Assembly (NCBI RefSeq): GCF_002246015.1
Contig: NZ_NOLJ01000001.1
Location: 978,234 to 1,042,233 of the forward strand
DNA: 64,000 bases
DNA from: Nostoc sp. 'Peltigera membranacea cyanobiont' 210A
Lineage (GTDB): Bacteria; Cyanobacteriota; Cyanobacteriia; Cyanobacteriales; Nostocaceae
Direction: 5' to 3'
Shown here: in pieces, positions 8,790 to 18,530 of the stretch
Position numbering within the stretch: position 1 is the first letter of the stretch
Layout of the letters: each line of letters begins with the position of its first letter
Position numbers and translations under genes: made by a program
Notes under the pieces: model-generated
Database searches by the model: none
Told to the model about the DNA's origin: nothing
What the model saw: the letters and a program-made list of their open reading frames with translations, nothing else

Positions 8790-8897
8790 CGTTCCCATGC
8801 AGAGCATGGGAATGCCCTCGTTGAGGCTCTGCCTCCAGTCTGGAATTGAGTCAGAGACTCAATGAATGCATTCCCAGTCGGAGACTGGAAACGAGGA
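8790..8897. repeat. dispersed palindromic element (CTCGTTCCCATGC...GGAAACGAG)
   Basis: Begins with TCTCGTTCCCATGC and ends with GAGACTGGAAACGAGG, so the termini are inverted repeats (CTCGTTyCC). Inside are the smaller dyads CCCATGCAGAGCATGGG and GACTCAATGAATGCATTC. It lies between convergent crtR and the NAGPA-like gene. A partial inverted copy is at 6376-6432. Non-coding, MITE-like. Confidence 0.8.
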
Positions 8898-8934
8898 AAA
8901 ATAAGGAAAGTCTTATCAAGCTAGGTTTTTAGGA

Positions 8935-8952
8935 CTTGTGTGTACACCGTAG
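8935..8952 (+). repeat. dispersed 18-bp repeat, copy 2
   Basis: Identical to 156-173 in sequence and orientation (CTTGTGTGTACACCGTAG). Here it lies about 50 bp past the 3' end of the NAGPA-like gene. Function unknown. Confidence 0.7.
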
Positions 8953-9000
8953 ACCAAAGCATCGGGGAGGGGCACAATAATTTTAGGAATTATAACTATT

Positions 9001-9927
9001 TTATTTTTTGTAAATCAAAAAAACTGAACCAATGGGCCCAAGGTTTTCTACATAAGTTTTCTGGTTGTAATACAATCCTGGAGACATACCTCCATCAAAT
9101 AAAATCCCTTCTTGAATCTTACCTAAACAGTTATTGCTAGCAATACCCTCTAAGACATTATCAAACATATCTGGCAGTAACTCTTGATTAAGTTGAGATA
9201 ATTCAATCTCGGAATTAGCTTTCAAGTCATTAACTAATAAGATTACATAGCCTTGATTAGTAATAGCTGCTAGAGAGCGATTAGTTGCATTTTTACAAGC
9301 AAATTCTCCCAAATCTTGACAAATATCTTTAAACTTACCCTGACGATAGAATCTGCCATTACCGCCCACCAAATTGTAATTGAGAATATCGTTTGTTCTT
9401 CTGCCAGCTTGGATAGTAGCCTGTCGCTGCTGGGGTGTACCTCCTGATATCCCAAAGGAAGAACGTTTATTTTTAAATGCTCCTGAATACTCTACGCCAC
9501 GAGAAATATTTAAGCCTTGGGGTTTATCCTCAGTATCTATATAGTCCGCATTAATTGCAGCAATGGGTAGCTGTCCGTTTAACTTAGCATTTTCATCGGC
9601 GATGAGTTCACGAAACTGTTTTGCTACATATTCTTTACGCAGTTTACCTCTACTATCTTTGGCGTAGAGTTTATGAGATAGACCAACATTAACTTTGAAA
9701 TCTAATTCGGCTGATTTGGGATTAAAAATAATTACATTGTTAATACCTTTAGGATTTTTTTTACCTTGATTATTGGTTTTAAAAAAATCAATACTGAACT
9801 TGGCATCTTTGCCAGGGCAACTTTTAGACGCTTTTGGAACTAAATTTGCTTCAATCTTTTGACAACCTGATAATAAGCTTGCACTGATTATCAAGATAAA
9901 TAACAAAAATAATTTTTTTGTAGACAT
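9001..9927 (-). CDS. phosphodiester glycosidase (NAGPA-like) family lipoprotein
   Basis: A 308-residue protein. The signal peptide ends in the lipobox LLSGC (residues about 18-22), so it is probably a lipoprotein. The rest follows the phosphodiester-glycosidase/NAGPA (DUF2233) pattern: PIAAINADYID, the central GGNGRFYRQG, ATNRSLAAITNQGYVILLVND and the glycine-rich ILFDGGMSPGLYYN. In this family those blocks form the catalytic pocket that cleaves sugar-1-phosphodiesters. Substrate here is unknown; a cell-envelope glycan is plausible from the lipoprotein signal. The start is 9 bp from the terminator of the upstream DUF4912 gene, so transcription must begin inside or very near that hairpin. Confidence 0.88.
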   Translation of the reverse strand: MSTKKLFLLFILIISASLLSGCQKIEANLVPKASKSCPGKDAKFSIDFFKTNNQGKKNPKGINNVIIFNPKSAELDFKVNVGLSHKLYAKDSRGKLRKEYVAKQFRELIADENAKLNGQLPIAAINADYIDTEDKPQGLNISRGVEYSGAFKNKRSSFGISGGTPQQRQATIQAGRRTNDILNYNLVGGNGRFYRQGKFKDICQDLGEFACKNATNRSLAAITNQGYVILLVNDLKANSEIELSQLNQELLPDMFDNVLEGIASNNCLGKIQEGILFDGGMSPGLYYNQKTYVENLGPIGSVFLIYKK

Positions 9928-9935
9928 AATAATAC

Positions 9936-9966
9936 AAAAAAAACCGCTACAGAATTACTATAGCGG
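9936..9966 (-). terminator. rho-independent terminator of the DUF4912 gene
   Basis: On the minus strand the DNA reads CCGCTATAG, a five-base loop, CTGTAGCGG, then a run of eight T. This is a classic intrinsic terminator 47 bp after the stop of the DUF4912 gene. It is the clearest terminator in the window. Confidence 0.9.
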
Positions 9967-10012
9967 GGAATAATTTAAAATTTCAGTCTGGAGTCAATCT
10001 CAGAGCCAAAAC

Positions 10013-11272
10013 TTAAGAGAACCATTCTACAACAGCTTCTTCTTTGGTGTTAGTATTCCGAGATGGTGTCTCACGATTAAATTTCATCTGAATTGAGCGG
10101 GTTTGCTCACCATCAGCAGCTACAGCCAAAATTGGGTAGTCAATTAAACCATCCTGGAAGGACATCTGGAAGCGGAATGTTCCATCTGGATTTAGCTTAA
10201 TTGGACGGCCACCAATAGTTACAGTAGCATCGGGTTCGGTTGCACCGTAGACTATCAACTCAGCATCGGCAATTAACCAGAACTGGCGCGGACGCACTGG
10301 TACGGCGGAAGCCGAGAAGCCAACACCTGACATTCCTGCACCGGAAGCGGTTAAGCCAGATACGGTAGGAGTTGCCCACAGACCCACACCCGATGGGAAA
10401 ATGTAGGAGCTAATAGCTTGTTCAGGACGCGCTGCACCTTGTTGGGAGCCGAAGATAGAACCAGCAACTCGCAGTGATTCGGCAGATTCTGCTAAACCAA
10501 ATATTTCGTCGTAGATGGGGTTGCTGTTGCCATTTACAGCATTAACAGTATTACCATTGGCGGTAGCTGCAACCTTCTTGGCAGGAGGAACTAGTTCGTA
10601 CTGAGTTTTGCTACGTAAATCTTCTTCAAAATTTACAGTGATGAAGACATCCTCAATCCAGTCAGAAGGATAGACGGGAGGAATGTGTACTCTACTAGAA
10701 CGAGCTAGTACTAACCAACGGCCATCAGCAGCACGATAGCCGATATCGATCGTATAATCGCGATCGCTAACTGGAACTGGTAGATACCATTCTCTAGCTA
10801 GTTCATCAGCAGGATATTCTTGAATGCTATGTGGGCTTTGGTATTCGATATTGATGTCGGTGACATCATAAATCCGTAGTGCTAGTTGTTGTCCGCCTTG
10901 CCGACGCAGTTCCTGTTTGTGTTCATTGGGAATATCCCAGTAAGTGTAAGCCCATTGAGGATCGCGCGGTAAGAGTACAATCCGGCTTTCACCATAGCCA
11001 GAGGGCAAATCTGCCAGTCCTTCATCAACATCAGCCAAAGATCCACCAGTACGATCTTCCTGACCTAATTCAAACTTTGCAGCTTCCACGGTTTCTTGTG
11101 CCTCCAATGAACGAGATGGGCTGAGTAAGTTTTTGCTACGCTGGACTTCTTGTATTGATGCCAGTAGTTGTGATTTACGCATTCGGCTATAGCGAGAGAT
11201 GCTATATTCGCTAGCAACTTTGCGTAGTTGGCGTAAGGTCATCTCCTCTAGTGGCGGGCGTTCTTTTGCCAT
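10013..11272 (-). CDS. DUF4912 domain protein with N-terminal Rho-N-like motif
   Basis: A 419-residue protein common in cyanobacteria. Residues about 8-45 (EEMTLRQLRKVASEYSISRYSRMRKSQLLASI) resemble the Rho N-terminal/SAP-like helical motif. Residues about 85-215 form the DUF4912 core, including LPRDPQWAYTYWDIP, LALRIYDVT, REWYLPVPVSDRDYTIDIGY and VHIPPVYPSDW. A linker with low complexity follows (about 240-330), then a small beta domain (DAELIVYGATEPDATVTIGG ... FRFQMSFQDG). The modular build suggests a nucleic-acid or polysaccharide binding adaptor, but function is not established. Single gene with its own terminator. Confidence 0.9.
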   Translation of the reverse strand: MAKERPPLEEMTLRQLRKVASEYSISRYSRMRKSQLLASIQEVQRSKNLLSPSRSLEAQETVEAAKFELGQEDRTGGSLADVDEGLADLPSGYGESRIVLLPRDPQWAYTYWDIPNEHKQELRRQGGQQLALRIYDVTDINIEYQSPHSIQEYPADELAREWYLPVPVSDRDYTIDIGYRAADGRWLVLARSSRVHIPPVYPSDWIEDVFITVNFEEDLRSKTQYELVPPAKKVAATANGNTVNAVNGNSNPIYDEIFGLAESAESLRVAGSIFGSQQGAARPEQAISSYIFPSGVGLWATPTVSGLTASGAGMSGVGFSASAVPVRPRQFWLIADAELIVYGATEPDATVTIGGRPIKLNPDGTFRFQMSFQDGLIDYPILAVAADGEQTRSIQMKFNRETPSRNTNTKEEAVVEWFS

Positions 11273-11917
11273 TAATTTGGCCTCCAGTAGTTTAAGCGGT
11301 AAATGATTTCCCCTGGTTAAAGAATGCTATGTAAAATCTCATCCATTCCAGATGAATTTCTTATCCTGACTCCTGGTTTTGCCCAGTTTTTAAGTTTTTT
11401 AATCTGTTTTTAAATTGAGCCAACACCCTTTCAATTCCTTATAATGCCAAAATCAGCATTTCTTTGGGATCGGAGGATTTCTATTTCTTAAGTCTATATT
11501 AACCACTAAGCATATCTAGGGATCAAGGGGTCAGAGGTACGTTTTTTAACTGTTTCACGAATTTATCAGCCCTTCTGGGATCTTATTGTCATGATTTCAT
11601 AACATTAATAGTGGTTTACACGTTAAGCAATAGCAATAATATCAAGCTTTCATGACATTGCACTTTTGGTTAGCCAAAAATCACAATCCACAAAGAAAGG
11701 AGTAGGATTCAAAGGGATTGGGCATTGAACCCACCGCTAAATTCCTAGTTGGACAATACCGATCGCAAACCAAAACGTGGGGCAAACTTAGTTAATCGTT
11801 ACTTTAGCGATCGCCTTTCTTCCCACCGTTATGTGAAATTAAGTCCCAAGATAGTGTGTACCCGACCATCGAAGAACTTAAGCTTGGCCTATAAGTTTAG
11901 GGTTTAGGGAAATAATT
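11273..11917. other. divergent intergenic region
   Basis: About 645 bases between the DUF4912 gene (minus) and a small plus-strand gene; it must carry both promoters. Two HIP1-like GCGATCGC/CGATCGC words occur near 11760-11815. I see no repeat element, hairpin terminator or recognisable operator. Confidence 0.6.
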
Positions 11918-12115
11918 ATGAATAAGGAAACAGTTCCTAGTCAGGCTGAAAAGTCTACTCCAGAAGGTGATCCATCACAATTAAGTCCAGAGGTACTCGA
12001 CAAAATCAAACACCCTGCGAGAATAGACGATGTTATTCGAGAGCAATCACCAGCAGAACGTAAAAGTAACCCAGCTTTAGTACCAGAAATGATTGACGAT
12101 CCAACTGATGATTAA
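11918..12115 (+). CDS. small acidic hypothetical protein
   Basis: A 65-residue, strongly hydrophilic and probably disordered protein (MNKETVPSQAEKSTPEGDPS ... DDPTDD). It has no cysteine or membrane segment. A purine-rich AGGGAAAT lies just upstream of the ATG. The segment VLDKIKHPARIDDVIREQSP may form one helix. I do not recognise a family. Support comes from the start context and from a composition unlike a random frame. Confidence 0.65.
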   Translation: MNKETVPSQAEKSTPEGDPSQLSPEVLDKIKHPARIDDVIREQSPAERKSNPALVPEMIDDPTDD

Positions 12116-12229
12116 TTGGGTTTGCAAAATAGGAATCGAAAAGCTCAGATTCCCGATTTTTTAGAGAAGTCGGGAATTTTGGTATTTAGAGGATGTTTGA
12201 AAAGTCCTTTTCTTAGTAGCAAAACGTTT

Positions 12230-12309
12230 TAGATCCCCCTAAATCCCCTTTAAAAAGGGGGACTTTGATTCCAGTTCCCCCCTTTTTTAGGGGGGTCAGG
12301 GGGGATCTA
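12230..12309. mobile_element. short MITE-like palindromic element (TAGATCCCCC ends)
   Basis: Starts TAGATCCCCCTAAATCCCC and ends GGGGGTCAGGGGGGATCTA, so the two ends are imperfect inverted repeats of about 19 bp. The interior contains AAAAAGGGGG and CCCCCCTTTTTT arms. About 80 bp, non-coding. This family of C-run/G-run elements is widespread in filamentous cyanobacteria. Confidence 0.7.
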
Positions 12310-12931
12310 AATCCAGCTTCAAGAAGTGACTTTCCACTCTACATTACTTGCAAATCTAAGATTACTTACCATCGTCATCTATACTAAGTTAGATTTTACA
12401 AAGATTAAATTTTATAACCAGAGTCGTATATACAGGTGCGATCGCAAAGTAATTTAATCATAAAATATTAGCTAATTTCTGAAAGATAATATCTATATAG
12501 CGGTTCTCGGTTAAGTGAGGTGTAAGAACCCCACCCCCAACCCCCTCCCCGCAAGCGAAGAGGGGACTATGATGTACCTAATGTGATTAGGAAACGCCAT
12601 ACCACTTCTTTTGTAAGACGCACAGAAAATTCTAAATAATCTTCCTAATACCAGCAAAGTTTCCAAATTTAAAAAATAATAAAACTAATGTCTGGTGAGA
12701 AATTATTAATCGAAATAAATTCAGGAATTAGGCGAAATTATGAAATAACATAGACGCACCGCAAATGCGTCTTATTGGTGCAGTCTCGTCTAATGAATAG
12801 AAGCAACTTGCTGCAAAGTTCTTGCGTAATTCCTGATATTGTGAAACCATATTTTGTAACTTGCGGATACAACTACAACTAACCTGTCTCTCGCCTCACT
12901 CCAGAAAAAAGTACTGGTACTGGTAACAATC
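12310..12931. other. intergenic region upstream of tamB
   Basis: About 620 bases. A C-rich fragment at about 12528-12572 (CCACCCCCAACCCCCTCCCC and a short remainder) matches the left half of the element found inside ileS. An imperfect hairpin built on AGACGCACC/ATGCGTCT lies at about 12750-12770. Otherwise AT-rich and without recognised signals; the tamB promoter should be here. Confidence 0.55.
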
Positions 12932-15900
12932 ATGAAGCGATCGCCAAATTCAGAAAACAATCAGGAACCATCTAATCGTCGTCTGTGGCTCCTGCTTTTA
13001 GGACGTACCAGTTTGGCTCTGGGTGGGGTTTTACTAGTTGGAATTATAGTTGGTGCTTGGTGGGCTAGAAACTATGTATACAAAGATTTAGCTCCGTTAG
13101 TGCAGCAAAATCTTGAGCAATTACTGGGGCGTCCAGTCAAAGTTGGGAACGTTGAACGTTTTTCGCTTTCTAGTCTGAGATTTAACTCTCTATCGATACC
13201 AGCAACTTCCAGCGATGCAGATCGGGTGGTAGCAAAAGCTTTGGAGGTGCAGTTCTCGCCGTTGCAACTCTTTCTTAGCCGAAAACTGGCATTAAATGTC
13301 ACCTTAGTTCAACCCAACGTCTACGTTCAACAGGATAAAGATGGGCGTTGGGTGACAGCCCAAGTTAAGACTGGGGAAGGACAAGGCTTTATTCAAACTG
13401 AGTTGCAGTCACTTCAAATTCAAGATGGCAATATAGAGTTGATGCCATTCGCTGCACCGACTAAACCCAAAGGCTCAGTAATATTAGATCGAGTTGGTGG
13501 TATTGCCCGATTTTCCGATCAAAATCAAAGGGTCGGTTATGACTTCAATACTCAACTCACTAGGGGAGGCGCTGTTAAAATTGTTGGCGAAACCCAACTA
13601 AAAGCTCAACAAACTAACCTCCAGCTTTCAACACAAAATTTACAAGTATCTGAGATCGCTAGATTAATTCAGTTACCGATCGCTCTGCAAGCAGGATATT
13701 TAAATGCTGACTTAGGAGTTCAGATTCCAGCCAAACTATCAGACATCGCAATTACGGGAACAGCTACAGCTAATCAAGTCACCGCTAAAATTCAAAATAT
13801 TCCTCAGCCGATTTCTAATTTTAATGGGAAATTTCTATTTCAAGGTCAGACAGTTACTTTAGATAATCTGAGTACGAACTTTGGCAAAGTTCCCATTCTG
13901 GCGAATGGAACAATTAATACTCAAACAGGTTTTAATGTCTCTGCTCAGATAAAACCTGTTACTGCGAAAAATATCTTAGATACCCTGAAAGTAAATTCGT
14001 CAGTCCCAGCTAGTGGCGAAATTCAAGCAAATATTAAAATACTAGGCGCACTTCAACAACCAGTCGTCAGCGGTACAGTAAGTAATACAAAACCGATTCA
14101 AGTCGATCGCGTTCAATTTAAAACCATCAACACTGATTTCCGCTTGAATGCATCTCAAACTGCATCTCAACTTACTGTCTCTAATCTAAAAATAGTCCCC
14201 GCAGCTGGCGGTCAAATTATAGGCGGTGGTCAAGCTAATCTGGGAACCAAAGATGGGGTAATATTTAATGCTCAAGCTGATGGGATATCAGGAGATATAC
14301 TAGCACGCAGCTATGGCATTACTCTACCGATCGCAGTGGGGAATGTTTCAGCAAAAGCTCAAATTTCTGGCTCACTTCGCAAACAGCCTTTAAAACTTGA
14401 TGTTTCTAATGTTCGGGTAACGCCGCCAGCCGGGGGACAAATCACAGCGAATGGTCAAATTCAACTCGCTCCCCAAGGTGAGGTAGGCGTAGATATTCAA
14501 GCTGAAGGTATCCCAGGAAATGCGATCGCTCAAGGTTATGGTATTTCAACTCCCATTAATGTTGGTGGTATATCTGCGAACGCTAAAATTTCTGGCTCTC
14601 TGGGTACACCGTTAAACGTCAATATTTCTCGCGTTCAAGCAAATCCAGATGTGGGAGGGCAAGTCACAGCTAGCGGACGAGTTCAGCTTGCACCCCAAGG
14701 TAGGGTGGCGTTGAATGTCCAAGCAAAAAATATACCAGGAGATGCGATCGCCAAAGCCTACAATTCTTCACCCTCCATCACCATTGGGAATGTCTCAGCA
14801 AATGCCGATATTTCCGGGACTCTGAGCAATCTGCAAACAGTAGCGCGGGTGCAAGCGCCTAGTGCCACCTATCCCACTACCGGGCGAGTTGTTGTTACCA
14901 AACAAGGAGAGAATATCGTCTTTCCCGATGCGGTTGTGAACGTCGCAGGGGGGACAATCACCGCTCAAGGTCAACTTGCACAACAACGCTGGCAAGGATC
15001 TGTCAAAACTTCTCAAATTCAACTCAGCCGTTTCTCACCACAACTGCGAGGACGGCTGAATAGCAATATTCAGTTAGCTGGCACAACCCAATCTTTCCAG
15101 CTTGCGGATATTCGCGCTGCGGGACAAATCAGCCTTCCCCAAGGAGTAGCGCAGCTGGCAAAACCGCTGACTGCAAGATTTCAATGGAATGGACAGCAGA
15201 TTATCGTTGAAAACGCAAGTACCGCAGGATTTAGTGCTAATGGTGCGATCGCTATTCAGTCTCCCCCAACTGGCGCACCCCAAATTGCCGGATTTGATTT
15301 AAATGTACTGGCGCGAAATTTCAACTTACAAAATACTGGTTTTAAAGTTCCTGGGGACGTAGCAATAGCAGGACGACTTGATTTTAATGGGAAAGTTACA
15401 GGAACTCCAGATGTACCCCAAGCTAATGGCAATATCCGACTGCGGAATTTCAATGTAAGTAACTTGGCATTTGACCCACTTTTAACCGGAAATGTGAATT
15501 TTCAAGGGGGACAAGGGGCAACTCTGCGATTAGCTGGTAAACAAGATCGGATTGCCCTTAATTTAGGTGCAGATTATCGTCCCACTTCATTTTTAGTTAA
15601 ACGCGATGAGGCAATTACTACAGGTAGAACTGAGGGAGATAACTTGATAATCAACGCCCAACAGTTTCCCATCGCTCTTGTTGGCGGCTTTTTACCTAAC
15701 AATCAATTGAAACCTTTGGGAGGGCAATTATCGGGTAATTTAGTTGTCAATCTGAATAATTATGCCATTGCGGGAGATGTGGCGATCGCAGGTCCTCGCG
15801 TTGCCAGAGTTGCAGCAGATGAATTTCGCGGCAGCATCAATTATGCTGATGGTACGGCTAGCTTGGCTAATGGTCAATTGCGGATTGGCGATACCAACAT

Positions 15901-18331
15901 CGCTCTCAGTGGTAATGTGCAAGCAGGGAATGATCCGCAATTTCAATTCCAAGCTAATTTTGCCGAAGCCAAAATCCAGAGACTTTTACAAGCATTTAAT
16001 ATCTTCGACTTTCAAGACCTTAGTACCGGGTTGCAGCCTCCAACGTTAGCTGGTGCAGAAGCACTTCCAACTGAATCTATCAGTTTGCCCAATGCAGACT
16101 TGAAAACACAGTTAGCATATTTCTCGAATATTACAACAGCGATCGCCAAAGAACAGCAAGCAGAAACAAAAAAAATCCCATCTTTACCCACCCTTGCAGA
16201 ATTATCAGGTGCTTTAAGCGGAGCAATTACAGCTAATGGCTCGTTAAAATCTGGGTTGAATGTTGGCTTTAATTTCCAAGGTGCGAACTGGCAATGGGGT
16301 AATTACTCCATCAATCAAGTCGTTGCTCAAGGCAATTTTGCCGATGGAATCGTCACACTTTCGCCCTTGAGTGTTGGCATAAATCAAGGACTAGTGGCGT
16401 TTTCAGGACAGTTAGGAACTGAGCAACTATCTGGAAAATTGAATGTAGCCAGTCTACCTCTATCACTTTTAGAGCCTTTTATCGAAAAATATCCCGTAGA
16501 TATCACTGGGAAAGTGAATGCTGATGCCACCTTAGCAGGTAGTTTGCAAGACCCTAGTGCGAAAGGCAAAGTGACACTGGCGAATGCAACTCTTAACAAA
16601 CAACCCGTGCAAACAGGAGAGGTGAACTTTGACTACAACAAAGCTCGCTTAAATTTTGATAGTACCTTACTCGTGACAGGAACGCAGCCAGTTGCCATTA
16701 CAGGTAGCGTACCTGCACCGTTACCTTTTGCCAAAGTGCAACCAGATAGCAATCAAATCAACATCAACGCCAATGTGCAAAATGAAGGATTGGCACTGTT
16801 AAATCTGTTGACCAACAATCAAGTCGCTTGGGTAGACGGTCAAGGAAAAGTAGATTTAAATGTTCAAGGTACTTTAAACGAACCAATTATCAACGGCAAC
16901 GCCACACTTAATAATGCAACCTTTCGCGCTGAAGCCTTATCTGAACCTCTAACGAATGTCACAGGAACAGCGCTATTCAATGGTAGTACGGTAAGCGTTG
17001 AAAATATCCAAGGTAATTACAATCAAGGGCAAGTAACTGCATCAGGTATCTTGCCAATTTTTGATGCTCAACAAGCCGCAGCGAATCCCCTGACAGTATC
17101 AATAGCAGACAAACTCAATTTTAAGCTTGCAGGACTGTATGAAGGCGGTGTCGGTGGTGATGTAGTGATTCGCGGCACAGCGTTAAAACCTGTAATTGGT
17201 GGAGAGATTAAACTGAGTGATGGTCAGGTAATTATTGGCAACTCGACTACTACTGCTAAAAAATCAGCAGCTACAGCAGAGGCTAATACTAAGGTCATAA
17301 ATCTAGATAGAGAAGAGGTTAACCCTAACGTTACGCCGACAGCAGAGAATAGCACTAACCCAGTGGCTACAGTAGATGGAAGTACTAAGCCAGTAGCGAC
17401 AGCAGACGCAAGCACTAGCGCCGCAACTCCACCCAATTTACCTGTAGAGTTTGCAGATTTAAAGTTGATTTTAGATAAAGATATTCGGGTTACAACTCAG
17501 TCCCTACTAAGCTTTGTACCAGGAGGAGCAGCATTAAGTCAGCCCCTATTGAGCTTTGACGCTAAAGGCGACTTGACTATCAATGGTACATTAGCCAAAC
17601 CGCTTCCTGAAGGAGTCATTCGTTTGACAGGAGGACGACTGAGCTTATTTTCCACTGAGTTTACCTTGGCGCGGGGCTATGAACAAACTGCGCGGTTTAC
17701 TCCAAGTCAAGGACTTGACCCGACTTTGGATGTCCGACTGACCGCAATTGTACCGGAAGCATCAGCAAGGAACACTCAAACTTTGGAATCACCTTTGTCT
17801 TCTGAAGTCAGCGATGTTTCTATCAATAACTTTGGGACTTTACGTAGCGTTAACGTTCAAGCTAGAGTGAGCGGGCCAGCTAGTAAATTGGGCGACAATC
17901 TAGAACTGACGAGCGAACCTAGCCGTAGCAAGGGAGAAATAGTAGCTTTGCTGGGTGGCTCAATTCTGGGTTCTTTCGGTCAAGCAGATGCAGGGCAAGG
18001 GCTAACTAATTTCGCTAGTTCTACCATTTTAGGTAGTTTACAAGGAACTATCACTGCGATCGGACAGGCTGTTGGTTTCAGTGAATTTCGGATATTTCCT
18101 ACCCCTGCGACTAACAATGAAGTATCAAGAGCTTCAATTCTGAATTTATCAGCAGAAGGTGTATTTGACATCAATAGAAATTTCTCTGCCTCTTTATCAC
18201 GCGCTCTTTCTAGCGATGACTCTTTCCGTTACAATGTCCTCTATCGAGTCAATGACGAAATTCTGATGCGAGGCTCAACTGATTTGGGGGATGAAAATCT
18301 ACTCCAAGTTGAGTATGAAACCCGATTTTAG
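12932..18331 (+). CDS. tamB: TamB-family envelope lipid/protein transport protein
   Basis: A 1799-residue protein, within the range for the family. Residues about 15-48 are a positively flanked hydrophobic anchor (LWLLLLGRTSLALGGVLLVG). The long middle is AsmA/TamB-type beta-strand repeats. Three consecutive units of about 75 residues, starting near 449, 524 and 599, are clearly homologous (GISGDILARSYGI, GIPGNAIAQGYGI, NIPGDAIAKAYNS, each followed by G.(I/V)SA.A.ISG). The C-terminal DUF490/TamB domain spans about 1440-1799 and ends in an aromatic (ETRF). TamB proteins bridge the periplasm as a hydrophobic groove and partner with Omp85 proteins; the plant homologue is TIC236. A Thr/Ala-rich insert at about 1430-1500 interrupts the C-terminal domain. 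No Omp85 gene is adjacent. Confidence 0.95.
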   Translation: MKRSPNSENNQEPSNRRLWLLLLGRTSLALGGVLLVGIIVGAWWARNYVYKDLAPLVQQNLEQLLGRPVKVGNVERFSLSSLRFNSLSIPATSSDADRVVAKALEVQFSPLQLFLSRKLALNVTLVQPNVYVQQDKDGRWVTAQVKTGEGQGFIQTELQSLQIQDGNIELMPFAAPTKPKGSVILDRVGGIARFSDQNQRVGYDFNTQLTRGGAVKIVGETQLKAQQTNLQLSTQNLQVSEIARLIQLPIALQAGYLNADLGVQIPAKLSDIAITGTATANQVTAKIQNIPQPISNFNGKFLFQGQTVTLDNLSTNFGKVPILANGTINTQTGFNVSAQIKPVTAKNILDTLKVNSSVPASGEIQANIKILGALQQPVVSGTVSNTKPIQVDRVQFKTINTDFRLNASQTASQLTVSNLKIVPAAGGQIIGGGQANLGTKDGVIFNAQADGISGDILARSYGITLPIAVGNVSAKAQISGSLRKQPLKLDVSNVRVTPPAGGQITANGQIQLAPQGEVGVDIQAEGIPGNAIAQGYGISTPINVGGISANAKISGSLGTPLNVNISRVQANPDVGGQVTASGRVQLAPQGRVALNVQAKNIPGDAIAKAYNSSPSITIGNVSANADISGTLSNLQTVARVQAPSATYPTTGRVVVTKQGENIVFPDAVVNVAGGTITAQGQLAQQRWQGSVKTSQIQLSRFSPQLRGRLNSNIQLAGTTQSFQLADIRAAGQISLPQGVAQLAKPLTARFQWNGQQIIVENASTAGFSANGAIAIQSPPTGAPQIAGFDLNVLARNFNLQNTGFKVPGDVAIAGRLDFNGKVTGTPDVPQANGNIRLRNFNVSNLAFDPLLTGNVNFQGGQGATLRLAGKQDRIALNLGADYRPTSFLVKRDEAITTGRTEGDNLIINAQQFPIALVGGFLPNNQLKPLGGQLSGNLVVNLNNYAIAGDVAIAGPRVARVAADEFRGSINYADGTASLANGQLRIGDTNIALSGNVQAGNDPQFQFQANFAEAKIQRLLQAFNIFDFQDLSTGLQPPTLAGAEALPTESISLPNADLKTQLAYFSNITTAIAKEQQAETKKIPSLPTLAELSGALSGAITANGSLKSGLNVGFNFQGANWQWGNYSINQVVAQGNFADGIVTLSPLSVGINQGLVAFSGQLGTEQLSGKLNVASLPLSLLEPFIEKYPVDITGKVNADATLAGSLQDPSAKGKVTLANATLNKQPVQTGEVNFDYNKARLNFDSTLLVTGTQPVAITGSVPAPLPFAKVQPDSNQININANVQNEGLALLNLLTNNQVAWVDGQGKVDLNVQGTLNEPIINGNATLNNATFRAEALSEPLTNVTGTALFNGSTVSVENIQGNYNQGQVTASGILPIFDAQQAAANPLTVSIADKLNFKLAGLYEGGVGGDVVIRGTALKPVIGGEIKLSDGQVIIGNSTTTAKKSAATAEANTKVINLDREEVNPNVTPTAENSTNPVATVDGSTKPVATADASTSAATPPNLPVEFADLKLILDKDIRVTTQSLLSFVPGGAALSQPLLSFDAKGDLTINGTLAKPLPEGVIRLTGGRLSLFSTEFTLARGYEQTARFTPSQGLDPTLDVRLTAIVPEASARNTQTLESPLSSEVSDVSINNFGTLRSVNVQARVSGPASKLGDNLELTSEPSRSKGEIVALLGGSILGSFGQADAGQGLTNFASSTILGSLQGTITAIGQAVGFSEFRIFPTPATNNEVSRASILNLSAEGVFDINRNFSASLSRALSSDDSFRYNVLYRVNDEILMRGSTDLGDENLLQVEYETRF

Positions 18332-18400
18332 ATTGCTGTATTAGCATTGTTAATCGACACAATTGCATTGCTGCAATAAACTAACTAATTACCTGAACGG

Positions 18401-18530
18401 GATATCACTCAATACTGTTTGGTTAAGGCAAGAGACGCGATGAATCGCAGGCAAGAGACGGCGATTTATCGCGTCTTTGACGAGCAATAATTTTCATCAA
18501 AAAACCTTAACTGAACCGTATTGGGATATC
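18401..18530. mobile_element. MITE-like element touching the deacetylase stop codon
   Basis: Left end GATATCACTCAATACTGTTT... TTAAG and right end CTTAACTGAACCGTATTGGG ATATC are inverted repeats of about 25 bp with a few mismatches. The 130-bp element contains two copies of an AGAGACG(G)CGAT word and no coding capacity. Its right terminus supplies two of the three bases of the deacetylase stop codon, so insertion may have set that C-terminus. Confidence 0.7.

Noticed and set aside
13072..17436. Several antisense and out-of-frame ORFs within tamB
   Set aside because: They lie inside a clear 1799-codon gene and show no independent start signals.
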